Part shown: positions 37,344 to 52,300 of the stretch, one piece after another
Numbering within the stretch: position 1 is the stretch's first letter
How the letters are laid out: each line of letters begins with the position of its first letter
NCBI GenBank assembly: GCA_028829895.1
Contig: CM054180.1
Location: 107,046,635-107,110,634 of the forward strand
Source of the DNA: Sinotaia quadrata
Taxonomy: Eukaryota; Mollusca; Gastropoda; Architaenioglossa; Viviparidae
DNA length: 64,000 nucleotides
Reading direction: 5' to 3'
The notes under the pieces: model-generated
What the model was told of the DNA's origin: nothing
Databases searched by the model: none
What the model saw: the letters and a program-made list of their open reading frames with translations, nothing else
Position numbers and translations under genes: made by a program

Positions 37344-40300
37344 CTGGTTTCTGTTTTAGGCCTGGCACACTTCGTACTTTATAATTATTTCCTACTGCAT
37401 CACTACTTCTCAACTACTTCCTACTTCATTCCTAACTTGTTAACCTTTTTGCTTACTTCTTTGATTTACCGTTTAATGAATTCCAATTTCATTCATGGTT
37501 GTGTCCTACTCGAAATTGTGCTTGCATTTGAACCTAAAGCACCTAATAATGTGTTGGAATTAGGCGAGGCAGACGAACTCGACCGTAGATGTGTAAAGAG
37601 TTAATCTGAGATGTTCTATTGTTTATTGCAATGGTATTATACAGCCATACATCCACCTTACGATGTATAAATAGTCTACCCCATACACCCTATCCAATGA
37701 CCATTTCTAGCGGTTTGGAATGCGGCACCAATTAGTATTTCACCCTTATTTAAACTGACCACCCAGAGTACTCCTTCTGAATGCGTAATTAGGCAACCCG
37801 AGACCCGGCAGACCAGCGCCGCTTGTCTGAGGGGCAATGACATGGACTCACGGCTCACCAAAATAGTTACATATACATTCGTATGAGTTACTCATATTAA
37901 TACTTACATATACATTCAAATGAATTATTCACTATTAATAGTTACATATATTTTCACATATGCTCCTACTTTACTTATGATTTCCACTTAACTAACAGAG
38001 GGCAGCCATCCACTGTGTATAACTGTGCAAGGTATGTGGTTTTTCCTGTAATCTTATTATATTTTTATCTTTTATCCTTTAATCATATTCCATTGTAATT
38101 CTTCCTAATCCATTCCTTAGACATGAGACTGTGCGACAGATTATTTTATATTATGAGAGGGTCTCTTTAATTATGAGAATTACGATCAGGGTAGCATGCT
38201 ATATATACAATATTTACCAGGAATTAGATTAGTACTTAAGGTAACCTACTATAATACACAATATATACAGGAATTAGATTAGTACTCAAGATAACGCATT
38301 ATAATACAAAATACCTATAGGGAATATATTAGTACTCAAGGTAACCTCCTTTAATACACAGTATTTAGAGGAAATAGGTTACTAATCAAGGTAATATAAT
38401 ATAATACAAAATATTTACAGGAAATAGGTCATTATGCAAGGTAACCTACTATAATGCACAATATTTACAGGAAATAGGTTATTATGCAAGATAACCTAAT
38501 ATAATACACACTATTTACAGGAAATAGTTTAGTACCTCAAGATAACATATATATATACTACAAAATATTTAATGGAGGGGTCACCAACCTACCGCAGGTG
38601 TGTCGTGGCTGTCAAGAGAAGTAAATTTTCGTGCACATGGCAAATTTGGAAAAAATAGTAGAGTCATAGTTCAAATATGTAAAATTGTCTTAATTTGTAG
38701 ATCAAATATGTAAAATTGTCTTAATTTATAGACCAAATATGTCCAATTGTGTTATAGATCAAATATGTGACTTTGCATTATTTTATAGATCAAATGTGCA
38801 AAATATATTCATTCATAGAACAATTGTATAAAATTGTGTTAATTTATAGATCAAATATGTAAACGTATGTTAATTTATAGATGAAACACATAAAAACATT
38901 GTTAATTTATAGGTCAGATAAGGAAGCGTTTGTTATTTTATTGAACAAATACGAAAACCGTTCATTAATTTAAAGATCAAATATGTAAAAGTTAATTAAT
39001 TTATATATCGAATATGTAAAGGAATGTTAATTCATAGATCAACTATATAACGGTATGTTAATTTATTAATAATGAACTTAAAATATGTTAATTCATAGAT
39101 CCAGCATGTAAAAGTATGCTCATTTACAGATAAAGCATGTAAAAGTATGTTAATTGATAGATGAAGCGTGTAAAAGTATGCTAATTATATTTTATTTTAT
39201 AGATCAAATATGTAAAATTAAGTTAAATTTTAGATCACAATTGTAAAGGTATGTTAATGTATAGATCAGATATGTAAAATAATGTTAATGTTTAGATCAC
39301 AATTGTAAATATATTACTTTATAGTTCAAACTTGTAAAGCTCTATTAATTTATAGATCTAACATGTAAAGTTATGTTAATTTATAGATCAAACATGTAAA
39401 GTTCTGTTAATTTATAGATCAAACATGTAAAGCTCTGTTAATTTATAGTCAAATTAGTAAAAATATGTTAATATTAATCAAATAAGTAAAAGTATGGGGA
39501 CACCTGTAGACACAGTGCGTTGTGTAAATGTTGGTACAAATGTCCTAGATTATATTTGATTTAATCTACTTCTAAATAACTGTTTACTTTGACTTTACCA
39601 TGGTTCTTAAAATATTAGGCATAGGACTACTTTTTCATGAGGCTGACATGCTGAAATATGTCACACTTTTACTTTTGCACATCACTTATAAAGGATGACC
39701 CCTGATTTACTGCATGTTGCAATAACCTGAGAGAGAAAAGGGAGACAAATGTTTACCTGCCGGCCACCGCATCTTACTTGTGTCGTCTGGTCACATTTCT
39801 TGAAGACACAAAAGTTTTCATCACTCGAGTCACTACAGTCGGGCCGATGATCACAGACCAATGTAAATGGCACACTGTCTCCTGAACTTTCACACGAGAA
39901 AGATGGCGGAAGTGACGTCAATGGAGCATTACATATTTTATTTCTTTGACCAAAGCAGAGGCATTTCTCGTCACATAAAAAGAACTTCTGAGTCACGTGA
40001 CCTGCTGGGCATTCAGGTAATGTTTTATTTGATTGCAACATTGGTTTGGCCAATGTAATGGCTGGTAGAGGAGAGTTATCAAAGGCAAAGCTATAATTAG
40101 TGCTTTGATGAAAATTAAATACTTTCCGTTTCTCGCAGAGAAAGTTAGAAAACAAGTAATCGTTTATAAAGATTTGTATTGTAACTGTCATTTGATTATC
40201 AATATTCATCATTCCATATTTCAATGAGGTAAAATATGAGCAGGAGGTGTTCAGTAAATAAGCAATAGAGTTATCCGCCCATTGCCACGAAATACTATAC

Positions 40301-43300
40301 CTTTCACAAAGAAAAAAAGCAACAATAATCATTTCCAAAGACAAAATACATAATCATTTATAAACATTCTTTTAAATAAGTACAATTGGGAAATACGTTG
40401 TTATCGTATAGCTATATGATATTGGGAAATGTAAATTTATGTCGCATTTCATCTTGATTGCCTCCTTTCCGGCAATTGGTGATCGTAATGTCTAGGCCTT
40501 GGAATATTTTGTTTTCTTAAACGTTTGAGCCAGAAGATCAATTCAAATGCACATTGGACGTAAATTTAGTTTTGTTACACTATTTAGCCAGAGGATCAAT
40601 TAAAATCACATTGTACATTTAGTTTATTATCTTACAATATTCAGCCAGAGGATCAATTTAAATCAGGTTGGACATTTTGTTTGTTATTTTACACTACTAA
40701 GCCAGAGGATCAATTAAAATCTCATTGGACTCCATTTATATTTTTTTACACTGTTCTACGAGAAAGTCAATTTAAATGCATGTTTAATCGACTTTACAAT
40801 TCTTAACATTAAGCAGACAGTGGTCTAAAATAGTTCACCAAGAGAAATTCATCCCTGTTTCTTGTTGATACACAAATAGTTAAGTCGGTAAATCTTCCTC
40901 CATTAGAACAAGTTCTTAACGTGTAGTGTTTCATTCTTATTTTTAATTTTTATTTTAATATATTGCTATTAAATACCAGGACATGAATGATTTAGTTGAA
41001 TACAAGGTAATATAATTTTTAATATTTATTTTAAAATATTGTTATTAAATACAAGGACATGTACAGACATGTGTCAATTTGAGTCTGGGTCTGGGTGTGC
41101 CTTACTAACAGCGAAAGCTGCTCAAAACTTTAAGATTGTAATTGTGGGTGCACAGAGAGATATTCTGTGTGAATATCAGATTTTATTAGGGACGCTTTAA
41201 ATAGTCTTTGTACAGAGTGTAGTTAATTCTGTATTTAAGATGGACACTTTAAATGGTCTGTAAATAGTCTTTGTACAGAGTGAGTTAATTCTGTATTTGA
41301 TTGGTCTAGCGGGATTTATTTTTATGAAGAACTATGTACAATAGAATTAATTGGGTCATGAGATCAGGTTAAATGGATCGCCGATAATATTACTAATATA
41401 CGTAGGTAATCAGTGAGACAAGTCACTTCACTAGGGTGTGGTCACCAGTTTAGCATTCTAATGAGAGCAAGACATATTATTCTAAGGTGAGCGACCTAGG
41501 CACATTAACACTAGTGATTATAGTATAATATGTGTGCTAAGCACATTTACACTAGTGATTATAGTATAATATGTGTGCTAAGCACATTTACACTAGTGAT
41601 TATAGTATAATATGTGAGCTAAGCACATTTATACTAGTGATTATAGTATAATAATTCATCTAAGCACATTAACACGACTGATTGTAGAAGGATAGGTGAG
41701 CTAAGCACATGTACACGAGTAATTACAGTAGGATAGGTGAGCTAAGCACATTTACAAGAGTAATTACAGTAGTATAGGTGAGCTAAGCACATTTACACGA
41801 GTAATTACAGTAGTATAGGTGAGCTAAGCACATTTACACGAGTAATTACAGTAGTATAGGTGAGCTAAGCACATTTACACGAGTAATTACAGTAGTATAG
41901 GTGAGCTAAGCACATTTACACGAGTAATTACAGTAGGATAGGTGAGCTAAGCACATTTACACGAGTAATTACAGTAGGATGGATTATTTCGGCGCAATTT
42001 AATTTCTCACCAACAAGTGCATAGTGCATTAGAGAAGAAAAGGACATTTCCAAATAAGATGGTTTGTTCTAATATTACCTTTCATTGATTATAATTCATA
42101 ATTTTCATAGCTGGGTCTTAAACGGTGATGACTAGTTACAGAAAGCTTTTCGAATTTTTACACATTTGCACTCACTCATATTTGTAAAATATGTTTTTTT
42201 AAATTTCCGCCTAAATCGTATTTCTTGAAATGATCATAATTCTTTGCGCCCTTTTTAATGAAATAAACATTCCAGAAAAATACCCCTACCCAAGAATATC
42301 AATATTAATTACATTTTTGGCAATCCTTGCCTAAAAGAGAATACCCCTAGTGGTATATTGCTTCCAATCATTCCTGATGTTAGCAATCCTGAGAAGTATT
42401 TCCATTTTGTCCACGTGCTTAGTATGGCCAAACTTGAGTTGTACTTCGAACACAGGGCCACTCCTTCATCTCTACTTAACTTTGTTCTTGTCACTTCATA
42501 TAGAAAACAGCTGTCTTCAACAGTTATGTATCCTACGCCACACTTATCACTCGTGTAAGGACAGGACAGTTCGTCTTCACCATTTAGGCACTGGGGAGAC
42601 ATGTCACAAGAAAAGTGATGATTTATGACAGTTTGACTGAGTCTGGAACAGTTCCACTTGCCGTCAGGCATTTCTTCTGGAAGTGTCGACTCGTGAAAAG
42701 AGAAGTTAAGTCTGAAACCAATGTGTAGTATTCCTTTTTTACTTTTAAAATGCACGAAGAATGCTCTCCCTTGTCGTATAACAATAGGACTATAAGAATT
42801 ACTCCACGAGTCCCATATGTCGTCACGACCTTTGAAATGAGAGTTAGAGATGACTAGACGATAATAATCAGGAGGCACGTTAATCTGTATAATTCTGAAA
42901 ACACTTATTATAACCGAGTTGTTTGGAGGTATTTCTACTCTCAACCATCTGTCAATATCGGCGTTGAATGTTGATTTCCGTTTTCCCCTAGAGAGCTCTA
43001 TGAAACCTGGAAATTACATACAATAAATTAATGCAAAATGTCATGTGAAATAAACTAAAAATAATAATGTGTTACACATTTAGAAAATAACGTAATTTGT
43101 TTCCAAAGTTTTATAACAACGCAATGGAAGCGTATTTCGCATACGTCATTTGAATTTTGTGACGTACCAAACACTGAAATTAGAGTTGTAATTATACGTG
43201 TACATATCTAGATTTATTGTTTACCTATAAACATGTACAGATTTTATTAGGTATTATAATACATGAGATAAGTATTCAGGCCCATTTACATATCTAGATT

Positions 43301-46300
43301 TATTGTTTACCTATAAACATGTACAGATTTTATTAGGTATTATAATACATGAGATAAGTATTCAGGCCCATTTACATATCTAGATTTATTGTTTACCTAT
43401 AAACATGTACATATTTTATTAGGTATTATAATACATGAGATAAGTATTCAGGCCCATTTACATATCTAGATTTATTGTTTACCTATAAACATGTACAGAT
43501 TTTATTAGGTATTATAATACATGAGATAAGTATTCAGGCCCATTTACATATCTAGATTTATTGTTTACCTATAAACATGTACAGATTTTATTAGGTTATA
43601 ATACATGAGATAAGTATTCAGGCCCATTTACATATCTAGATTTATTGTTTACCTATAAACATGTACAGATTTTATTAGGTATTATAATACATGAGATAAG
43701 TATTCAGGCCCATTTACATATCTAGATTTATTTGTTTACCTATAAACCTATAGAGATTTTATTATGTGCTAAAGTTAAAGATACATGAGATCAGTATTCA
43801 GGCCTATTTACATATCTAGATTTCTTTGTTTACCTATAAACCTATAGATATTTTATTAGGTGCTAAAGTTAAAGATACATGAGATCAGTATTCAGGTCTA
43901 TTTAGATATCTAGATTTATTTGTTTACCTATAAACCTATAGATATTTCATTAGGTGCTAAAGTTACAGATACATGAGATCAGTATTCAGGCACATTGTTT
44001 CCATTTTACGCTTTCACCACTGGCAAAGTTAAAGCAGACTTTATGGATGGCTACGAATTTGAGAAATATTGTAAACTTATTTTAACACGGCACCTACCAG
44101 ACGATCTATCTATCTATCTATCTGAAAGAAAGAAAAACAGAGAAAGATAAACAAAGAACACAAACAAGATAAAAGAGAGAGATAAAAGTGATAGAGAAAA
44201 AGAGAGAAAGCAAAAGTAAAAGAAAGAGAGGGAGAGAAAAAGATAAAGAGATTGAGTAAAAAGGAATGATAGAAGAAAACGGGAGGAGAGTTTGAAGTGT
44301 GAGAGTGAATGAAACAAAAGGGATAGGAATTACGAAAGGAAGAGTGCTCCTCCACAATTCAGTAGCAAATAGATAAAAGTTAAAATCATAAATTCCTTCT
44401 AGGACTTAGTCATAATTACATTTTGTGTGCACTGATATTTCTAATAAAGAATTACACATGCAGAAAACGATTAAAATCAATTATATGTGATGTTTATGAT
44501 GGTCTGATTGTAGAAGATTTCAATGCAAATGTTATAGTCATTTAGATATGTGTTGTGTCAGTGCAAGACTCCACCTGTAGAATGAAGAGAGTCATAGTTT
44601 GTTTAAAGGTGGTATGGTGTCAATGCTGGCTGCTTACTCGTGCAGGAAAAATGATGGAGACAAAAATGTATACTTGCTGTATGGACCGTACTCAGTCTGT
44701 CAGATCAGTGTCATCTCCTGACATGCTGGGGTGCTCACCTCTGGCTCTCCCTTTCTGACACACTCCTGGTGTGAAAAGATGATCTGCACGGTCCATACTA
44801 ATTCATAAAAATGACTGTCTGTCGATAGGTTGGGTCCAGACTTTCCTGTCCATAATTTGGGTTCAGACTTTCCTGTACATAGGTTGGGTCCAGACTTTGC
44901 TGTACATAGGTTGGGTCCAGACTTTCCTGTCCATAGGTTGGGTCCAGACTTTCCTGTCCATAGGTTGGGTCCAGAATTTCCTGTACATAGGTTAAGTTGC
45001 ATGGTCTTGAATGATTCTTCAGACTCAGCATCAAGTAAACTGGCGACAAGTTGATGTAGCCAATCCACCATCAGTGATGTATCATCAGACATAGTATTAC
45101 CCTCCATCAAAGCTCACATGGATGTAATCAGTCCACCCTGGAAGGTCATTTAGAATAGAGGCAAAAATCTGCCATCTCCTATCTGACTGGCAGGTGTACC
45201 ACAATGGCTCATTAATTAATTAATTATAATCCTTCAAGGAAATGGAACATATCATTCTAGTTAACTTCAAAGTGCTAAAGACATTTCTCACTGCTTTACT
45301 ACCACAACTCTTCTTAGTGTCTAGTGTGGCATCACAAAAGAAATCGGAAAGAAATACCTCTATGCAGAATCTTGTTCTCCAAACTCTCAGTCTCAAGTCT
45401 CATACTGTGGTCATTTGCTCTCATTCCCAGCCATGGCACATTTTCATTTGAGTTAAAACAAAACTACTTTTCTTCCTAATTTCTTCTTCAGGTCCTTAAC
45501 TGAATCTTCAATCTGATGTTAAAAAAATCAGGATGAGAGAAAAATTTGCTAAGCCATCAGTACCATCAGGCAGAGGGCCAGGTTTGGTGCATGAATTGTA
45601 AAGTCTCTCCTGTTTTCTCCTTTTTTATCTTTGGCAAAAATGTAAGTTTATATTTACTACATTTCCTATCACCCCCCTCCCCGGGCTAAAATAAAAACAC
45701 TGTTCCTTGTCTAGAATAAACTGTGCATGAACTAAAACATGGGTTTGGTTGTCTAATTAATTGTCCTGGTCATGGCATGTGCTGTCAAAAAGCTAAACAC
45801 TAATTAAATGTTGATACAAACTGTCACCTCAACATCTCTGAGTCTTCATGTGTCTACATACAGTTAAGTCTCCAGCCCTGTCTCATTAACCCCAGGGCTT
45901 AGCATGCCTCCCCACTGTGGGTTGCCACTTAATAGATTCATGAGATTTCTTGAATTACCTATCACCTCAGGCACCGAATAAAGAAACTAATTACCTCAAG
46001 TGCACCTCTATTTCAAACTACTCCATTTGTTCTAACTGCTAAATTCTCAAACACTTAGTACATGCAATTACAAGTACATCTAGTAAAAGGTATTTCACAC
46101 TGAATTACTGAACGTATGCAAAGAAAGTGAATAATTCTATAACAAGAGATTCAAAATAATTCTTTTCAGCAGACACTTTTGCTCAAACGTGTACAAAAGC
46201 AAAACAGGGGGATCAAGAAGAGTTTTACACCGCCACTGGAGCTTGTGTTGATCATTTCATCATCCGATGTTTTTTGATCTGGAGTGCCCCAGTGGGGCCC

Positions 46301-49300
46301 CACAGCCTCACACTTGTGTTAGAGGTGGAGGGTGGGAGGACTGACAGAAAGGGGTGAAAAGGTCGCACCAGTTTGGTACATACCTTCAACCACCCAACAT
46401 TGGTAAAAGTTACAATTTAACTTTCAAATTACCAGTAAATACAAAGAAATGTATTGTAAGCTTATTAATTATATACTCAAATTAAGCGTTTAGATAGAAT
46501 TAAAAAATACTATGACTGGCATGATACTAATTCGTAATTACACAGTTGCCTCACTTGGCAGGACTATCAAAACAAAACAGAGGAAAAATCATGTGCAACC
46601 AAATTAAATGTGTGTTAGGTTCTTTACTAAAGTCACCTTGGACTAATAAATCTGTGACACAACACCAATAATAATAATAATCTATAATAATAATAATATA
46701 ATCTATAACTAATGACAAGTGATGATAATCTTCATTTATGTTATTAATAATTCCCCAGCAGACACCACCCGTCTCTTTCACTTGGTTGATATGCGGGTAT
46801 TGTAAACATTTTCTTTCTTTGATAACATTATAGACAAACATTTACCGCCACACAATATTTCCATAGGTGAAAAACATCGTACCAAAGGAGAAGATAAATC
46901 TGTCTTTAATCTATACTTAACGAGCCCCCATCAACCCACTACCTCTCCAAAATAAGGTCATCAATATGTGTAGGAAAGGCAATAAATTTAGCAATATATT
47001 TATTAAATCAACAATCAAATATACAACATAGGAATATAATCAAAAGAGCAATGACATTTGCATCAATTCACAATTATATCTGATTAAAGTTAGATAATCG
47101 TTATTTTGTATCCTATCATAGACATCAGCAGAGTTCATGGATATAATTCATTACAGAAAATGAGAGCAGTGTTTTAGAGAGATAATTATATTCAATGTAC
47201 ATAAACCTTTTCCAAGATGGCAGCATGTGTTTACAATCAAGCAGTTTGTAACAAGTCACTGTCTTTCTATGTAGGTGATGGTCCGACACACACCTTCTGG
47301 ACACGTTACACAGCTGTTCCAGAATCTTTTATGTGCTCATAATTCCTGTCTTGGAAAATCGTCAATGCACCTCAGGAGAAATGTTCCAAAATCTTCATGT
47401 GCACTAGTTCAAAATAATCTTCATGAATTCTCAAGACCAAACTCAAGCCACTCACAGCTGTATTGGTACTTGAATGAGATTCAGAGCGATCAACTTACAG
47501 CAACATGTTTACTGATAAGTTCAACGACTATGCTGAATTCACACACCAACGTGATTCAGCAGAGTACAATAGTCAATGTAGTCTGAAGCAGGCACAAGAC
47601 TAAGAAATAAAAAGGGCACACTCCTCTCCACAAAGGTAAAATTAAGGCTGTACTAAATTTCAGGTATATTTCAGCTCTAAATCTTTGACACTTACAAAAT
47701 ATCATCATAAACAGTGCTAAAGGTCAGATAACTTTGAAATTTAACAATTTATATTAAAATTAAGTTTAGAAATAGGGATAGGTAAATTTACTCCACTAAA
47801 AATCCAAATGGGTTAGCACATTTAATTTATCTTAAAAAATTATTCGACTTATATTTAGGAGTGGGGATCTGATCATGATAAAAAGAAATAGAGGGAGAGG
47901 AAAAGAGAAAAAAAGAATGAGGGAATGTGGAAAGAGAGAAGGAAATGAAGAGAGAAATGCAAGAGAAAAAAAAAGAATGGTGGAAGAGAACGATAGAAAT
48001 AGAGAAAAGAACCCTTTATATAATTATCTTACCGTGTTTGGGAGACATATAGGTGATCTCTAACTTAGGCTGCAACACTTTAAGCACTCCAGAGAAGTGT
48101 ACGGAGATAAAAGAAGCTTTCAGTAAAGCTGGTTTAAATTCAAATATCACGTGATTGGTAGCACTTGTCACAAAAGAGCCACTCTCTGAATGTGAAAAAA
48201 ATGATGGGTAGTCTGGACTATCATAGATAAAATTGTCAGGATTGAAAAACCAATCCATGCGGACATTCATTACCATGTAGGTCGGCAAGATCACCTCGAC
48301 CACAGTCGAACAATTTTGATGCAAAGGATCTTTGATTTTACTTCTTTCTTCTTCTGAAATGTTCTTGGGTTTGTAATTAAAGTTTATAATTCCTTCATCA
48401 GCACAAAGCTGTAATTTCTCAAGACTTGAATCACACATGTCAGCGTCTCTCTTTGAAATGGTGATGTTGATGTAAACCGGGCATTTCAGCAAAGAATATT
48501 GCGTGATTTTTTGCTCAGTAAGGTATGGTAGTCTACTTACGTCAGAAATCTAGGAGAATGATTAAAAAATATTTGATTAAGAAATGGAATTTGAATTTGA
48601 ATGCATAAATACGTTTGCTATTATATAATAATAGTAATTTCATAAACCATAAATCCATCCAAAATATGTGTATAATGAATGTCTTTAAGATTATGACTTA
48701 CTTATTTTCTAGAAATTAATTTAGCATTTCTCAAAATTACCAATGATTTCCAGGTCTTCCTGTTTACTTACAGAGATTTTCAGATAACGCAAATTTTGCG
48801 TAAAGTTTTATTTATTAACACACTTATGTTTTCGATTTGTTATCATGATAGTTATGTATTCAACGCTCATGATATTGTATACATTTGTAATCAATCATAC
48901 GTTTTACTATACTCATTATACTGAAAACACTCGATATCAGTTAGTAGTTTTACAATTGATGATGTTCTAAACACTCGATATCAGTCAGTAGTTTTACAAT
49001 TGATGATGTTCTAAACACTCGATATCAGTCAGTAGTTTTACAATTGATGTTGCTGTAAACACTCGATATCAGTCAGTAGTTTTACAGTTGATGGTGTTCT
49101 AAACACTCGATATCAGTCAGTAGTTTTACAATTGATGATGCTGTAAACAGTCGATATCAGTCAGTAGTTTTACAATTGAGGATGCTGGAAACACTCGATA
49201 TAAGTCAGTAGTTTTACAACTGATGATGTTCTAAACACTCGATATCTATCAGTAGTTTTACAGCACCTATGTTACTGGAAACATTCGATATCTATCAATA

Positions 49301-52300
49301 GTTTTATAGAATACATGATAGTGGAATTACTCGATGTCATACAGTAGATATCAATCAATAGTTGTACAGCAAACACTAGATATTAATCAGTAGTTATACA
49401 ATACTCAAGATAATGGAAACACTCGATATGAAACTGTAATTTTACAGCACTCATGATAAAGGAAACTCTTGACATCAATCAATATCATTCAGAAGATTTA
49501 CAGCACGTGTGTTACTGGAAACATTAGACATCAATCAGTAGTTTTACAACAATCAAATTACTGGAAACATTAGATATCAATCGGTAATGTTACAACACTC
49601 ATGATATTGTAAACACTCGATATCAGTCAGTAATTTTGCGACACTCATGAAACTATAAGCACTCATTATCAATCATTATTTGTACTACCCTCATGCTGCT
49701 GGAAATATTCAATATCTATCAGCAATTTTACAGTACTCATGATTCTTGGAAAAAATAGATACCATTCAGAGGTTTTACAGCACTTGTGATATTGCAAACA
49801 CTACATATCAATCAATATTATTCAGAGTTTAACAGCACTCATGATAATGGAGACACTTTACATGATTCGGTAGTTTTACAGCATAAATGATACTGGAAAC
49901 ATTCTATATCAATTAGTGGTGGAGTAAATTTGCCTTTCCCTATTTCTAAACTTAATTGTGATATAAAAAGTGAAGATGTCGAAGTGACCCGACTTTGGGC
50001 ACTCCTTGTTATTGTATTTTTGTAAGTGTCAGAGTTGGAGTAGCACTCGAGTTGAGAAATTGCAGATGTCCAGTCTTGAAATGCGGACGTTAGCTTATTG
50101 TTGAGTTAACTGACTAATTGAGAGAGAAAGGACTTAGAAATATTTCATACGTTCTTGCTACTGATATGTTATACTTGTGCTTTACGTACAGATGCATTAT
50201 GTGAGTAGACTATTATTTCTACAAATTGTGAACTATATTGCTTATATATAGTATGCTAAACAGTTGACATTGTTTCTCGTGAAACTTCTCATAAAAACTG
50301 ATATGCTGAATTTAATAAGATGTGTGCTTGTATCAGGCTAATAAATACTGTTGCAGAAAACTGTAAAGTTGAGACTTGAAAGTCAGAGAAAATGGAGTTA
50401 AAAAGGAATAATTTGGAAAATTATGGTGTTCCCTGGTTATATTTTATATTTTATAAAAAACCAGCCTTTCCTTGTATTATCCCAAACTCTGGGTTTACTG
50501 ATTGTGATAGATGCACGAAGTATCTACTGCATACACTATAACGAATACACTACACAAGCACGTATGTGCAACCATACAACGAACTAGTCTAATATTGAAG
50601 TCAGTATGCAAGTGTTGTACTGTAACCCGTGTACTTGAATAAATTAGATGTGTCATGGCAAGGACCTTATGGAGTTGATGAGAAATTGAGTGGGTACAAT
50701 TTCCAAATTCAGATCAGATCAAAAACAAAAATAGTTCATGCTAATCTGATGAAAGTGTATAAATAACGCCCAGATAACATGGTCACTACTGTTGTCATAG
50801 AGGATGCTGCTGCCTCTGTACCCATTGCTGAATCTGTGCCACACCCAGGTTTAACATATATTGAAACTGTTGATGATGTTATTTTAAATCTATAACTTTC
50901 AGACTCTGAAACTCAACAGTTAACGGTGTATGATAAAAGAATCATGCAACGTTTTCACTGATAAACGTGTAAAAACAAATCTGTGCAAATTTATGGTTGC
51001 ACAAAGGGATCATAATTCAATCCACATGGAACCATATACTGTTAAACAGGAAATCGATTCTATGTTACTCTTAGGTATGATTGAGAAGGCGGAGTTCCCA
51101 AATAGCTCCCCTATTGTCCTAGTAAAAAAGGATGGCAAACACCAATTTTTAGTGGACTACAGACAGTTGAATAAGTTGTTTGTTTTTAGTCTTTCAGCAT
51201 TTTTGGTCTTTTGTTTTTAACATAAGCTTGAAGTGTTGGTGTCTGTAACTTTTCAATTACAAAGGGATCCATAACAGCTTTCCCAAATCAATCTCTACTT
51301 CATCCAATTCTAACCCTCGTGTCAAAGCGTGCCGTAGCTTACTAGCAGCCTGTAAAATTGTGTCAGTCTCCTCTCTCTTAAAGTGGTGAAACCTCTGTCT
51401 ATATGTGTCACTAGTCACCTTAAAGTATGACTACAGTTAAGCTTTGTAGGTCGCATATGTCGCGGCTTGCTCTGGGAGCCTATCCATAAAATACTATCCT
51501 GACCTTTCATACCTACCACTAACTGGAATAGCCATGAACATTCTGGAAGGCCTAATCTTACAGCACACTGTTCAAAATTAGTACATAATCCTCAATATTT
51601 TCCTCTTATTTTTGTTAAAAGAGCAGAAACGAAATTTCATATTGGCTTCCTGAATCTTAGCTGCCCGATCAGTTATCTTTAGACTATCTTCCTGTAAGTT
51701 GGTTTAAGCTAGCTCTCTGTTTTTTATCATTGGTTTCTAACTGGATAAATGCTACCTCTCTTTCAATCTGTAATTTCTTTCTGTTCCCGTTTATCTTTCA
51801 ACTCCATTTCTTTCTCTTTTATTTCTGTGTCCTTCGTTTGTATTTCTCCTTCATACTCTTTTCTCATTTCAATTTCTTCTCTGTCACATTTGTCTTTCTT
51901 TATCATTTCTACATATTCTTTCACATGCTCTTTAATTTCATCTTCAGAGTAGCCCATTGTTCCTCCTACCACAATTAAATTTAAAAATAGGGAGAGGCAA
52001 ATTTATTCTGTCACAATATCAAATTCATTTGAATGTGGTTTTGTGGAAATATTGATGTCAAGTAATTTTTATCATTTGTCATATGTATGTGATTGTTGAT
52101 TGACTAAATTTATTGACTATCGTACAAATATTGATAACCTTATGTTGGGGTAGAAAGTGGTTGGATGGATGTTCGTTAGATATAGATTAAAAACGAATTT
52201 GTCTTCTCCTTTAGTAAGAAGTTTTTCACCTGCAGAAATATTGTTTGACGGTAAATGTTTGTCTTTAATGTTGTGGAAGAGAGCATACTTTTACGATGCT

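Larger units (their letters stand above)
35764..39756. other. Gene A intron 4
   Basis: Nearly 4 kb with a 75-bp triple repeat, two (GT)n tracts, a G+C-rich patch at 37676-37861 and two large AT-rich minisatellites. No exon was recognised. Confidence 0.6.
40301..42312. other. Gene A intron 3
   Basis: Holds two minisatellites (40515-40745 and 41500-41985), a duplicated segment around 40940-41060 and AT-rich filler. Confidence 0.6.
43007..48032. other. Gene A intron 2
   Basis: 5 kb carrying an 86-bp satellite, a purine-rich tract, a 27-bp minisatellite and an LTR-like element in minus orientation. No coding exon was recognised; open frames at 44700-45110 and 47275-47586 belong to repeats. Confidence 0.6.

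Noticed and set aside
39867..40058. Plus-strand open frame opposite gene A exon 4
   Set aside because: A shadow of the minus-strand LDLa exon. The same applies to plus-strand frames at 34246-34560, 35293-35562 and 42350-42628.
44700..45110. Minus-strand 136-codon and plus-strand 74-codon open frames with nine-residue peptide repeats
   Set aside because: They come from a 27-bp minisatellite and are open on both strands for that reason; no splice sites or domain support.
47275..47586. 103-codon plus-strand open frame
   Set aside because: It lies within an LTR-like element; the related copy at 61.7-62.2 kb does not preserve the frame.
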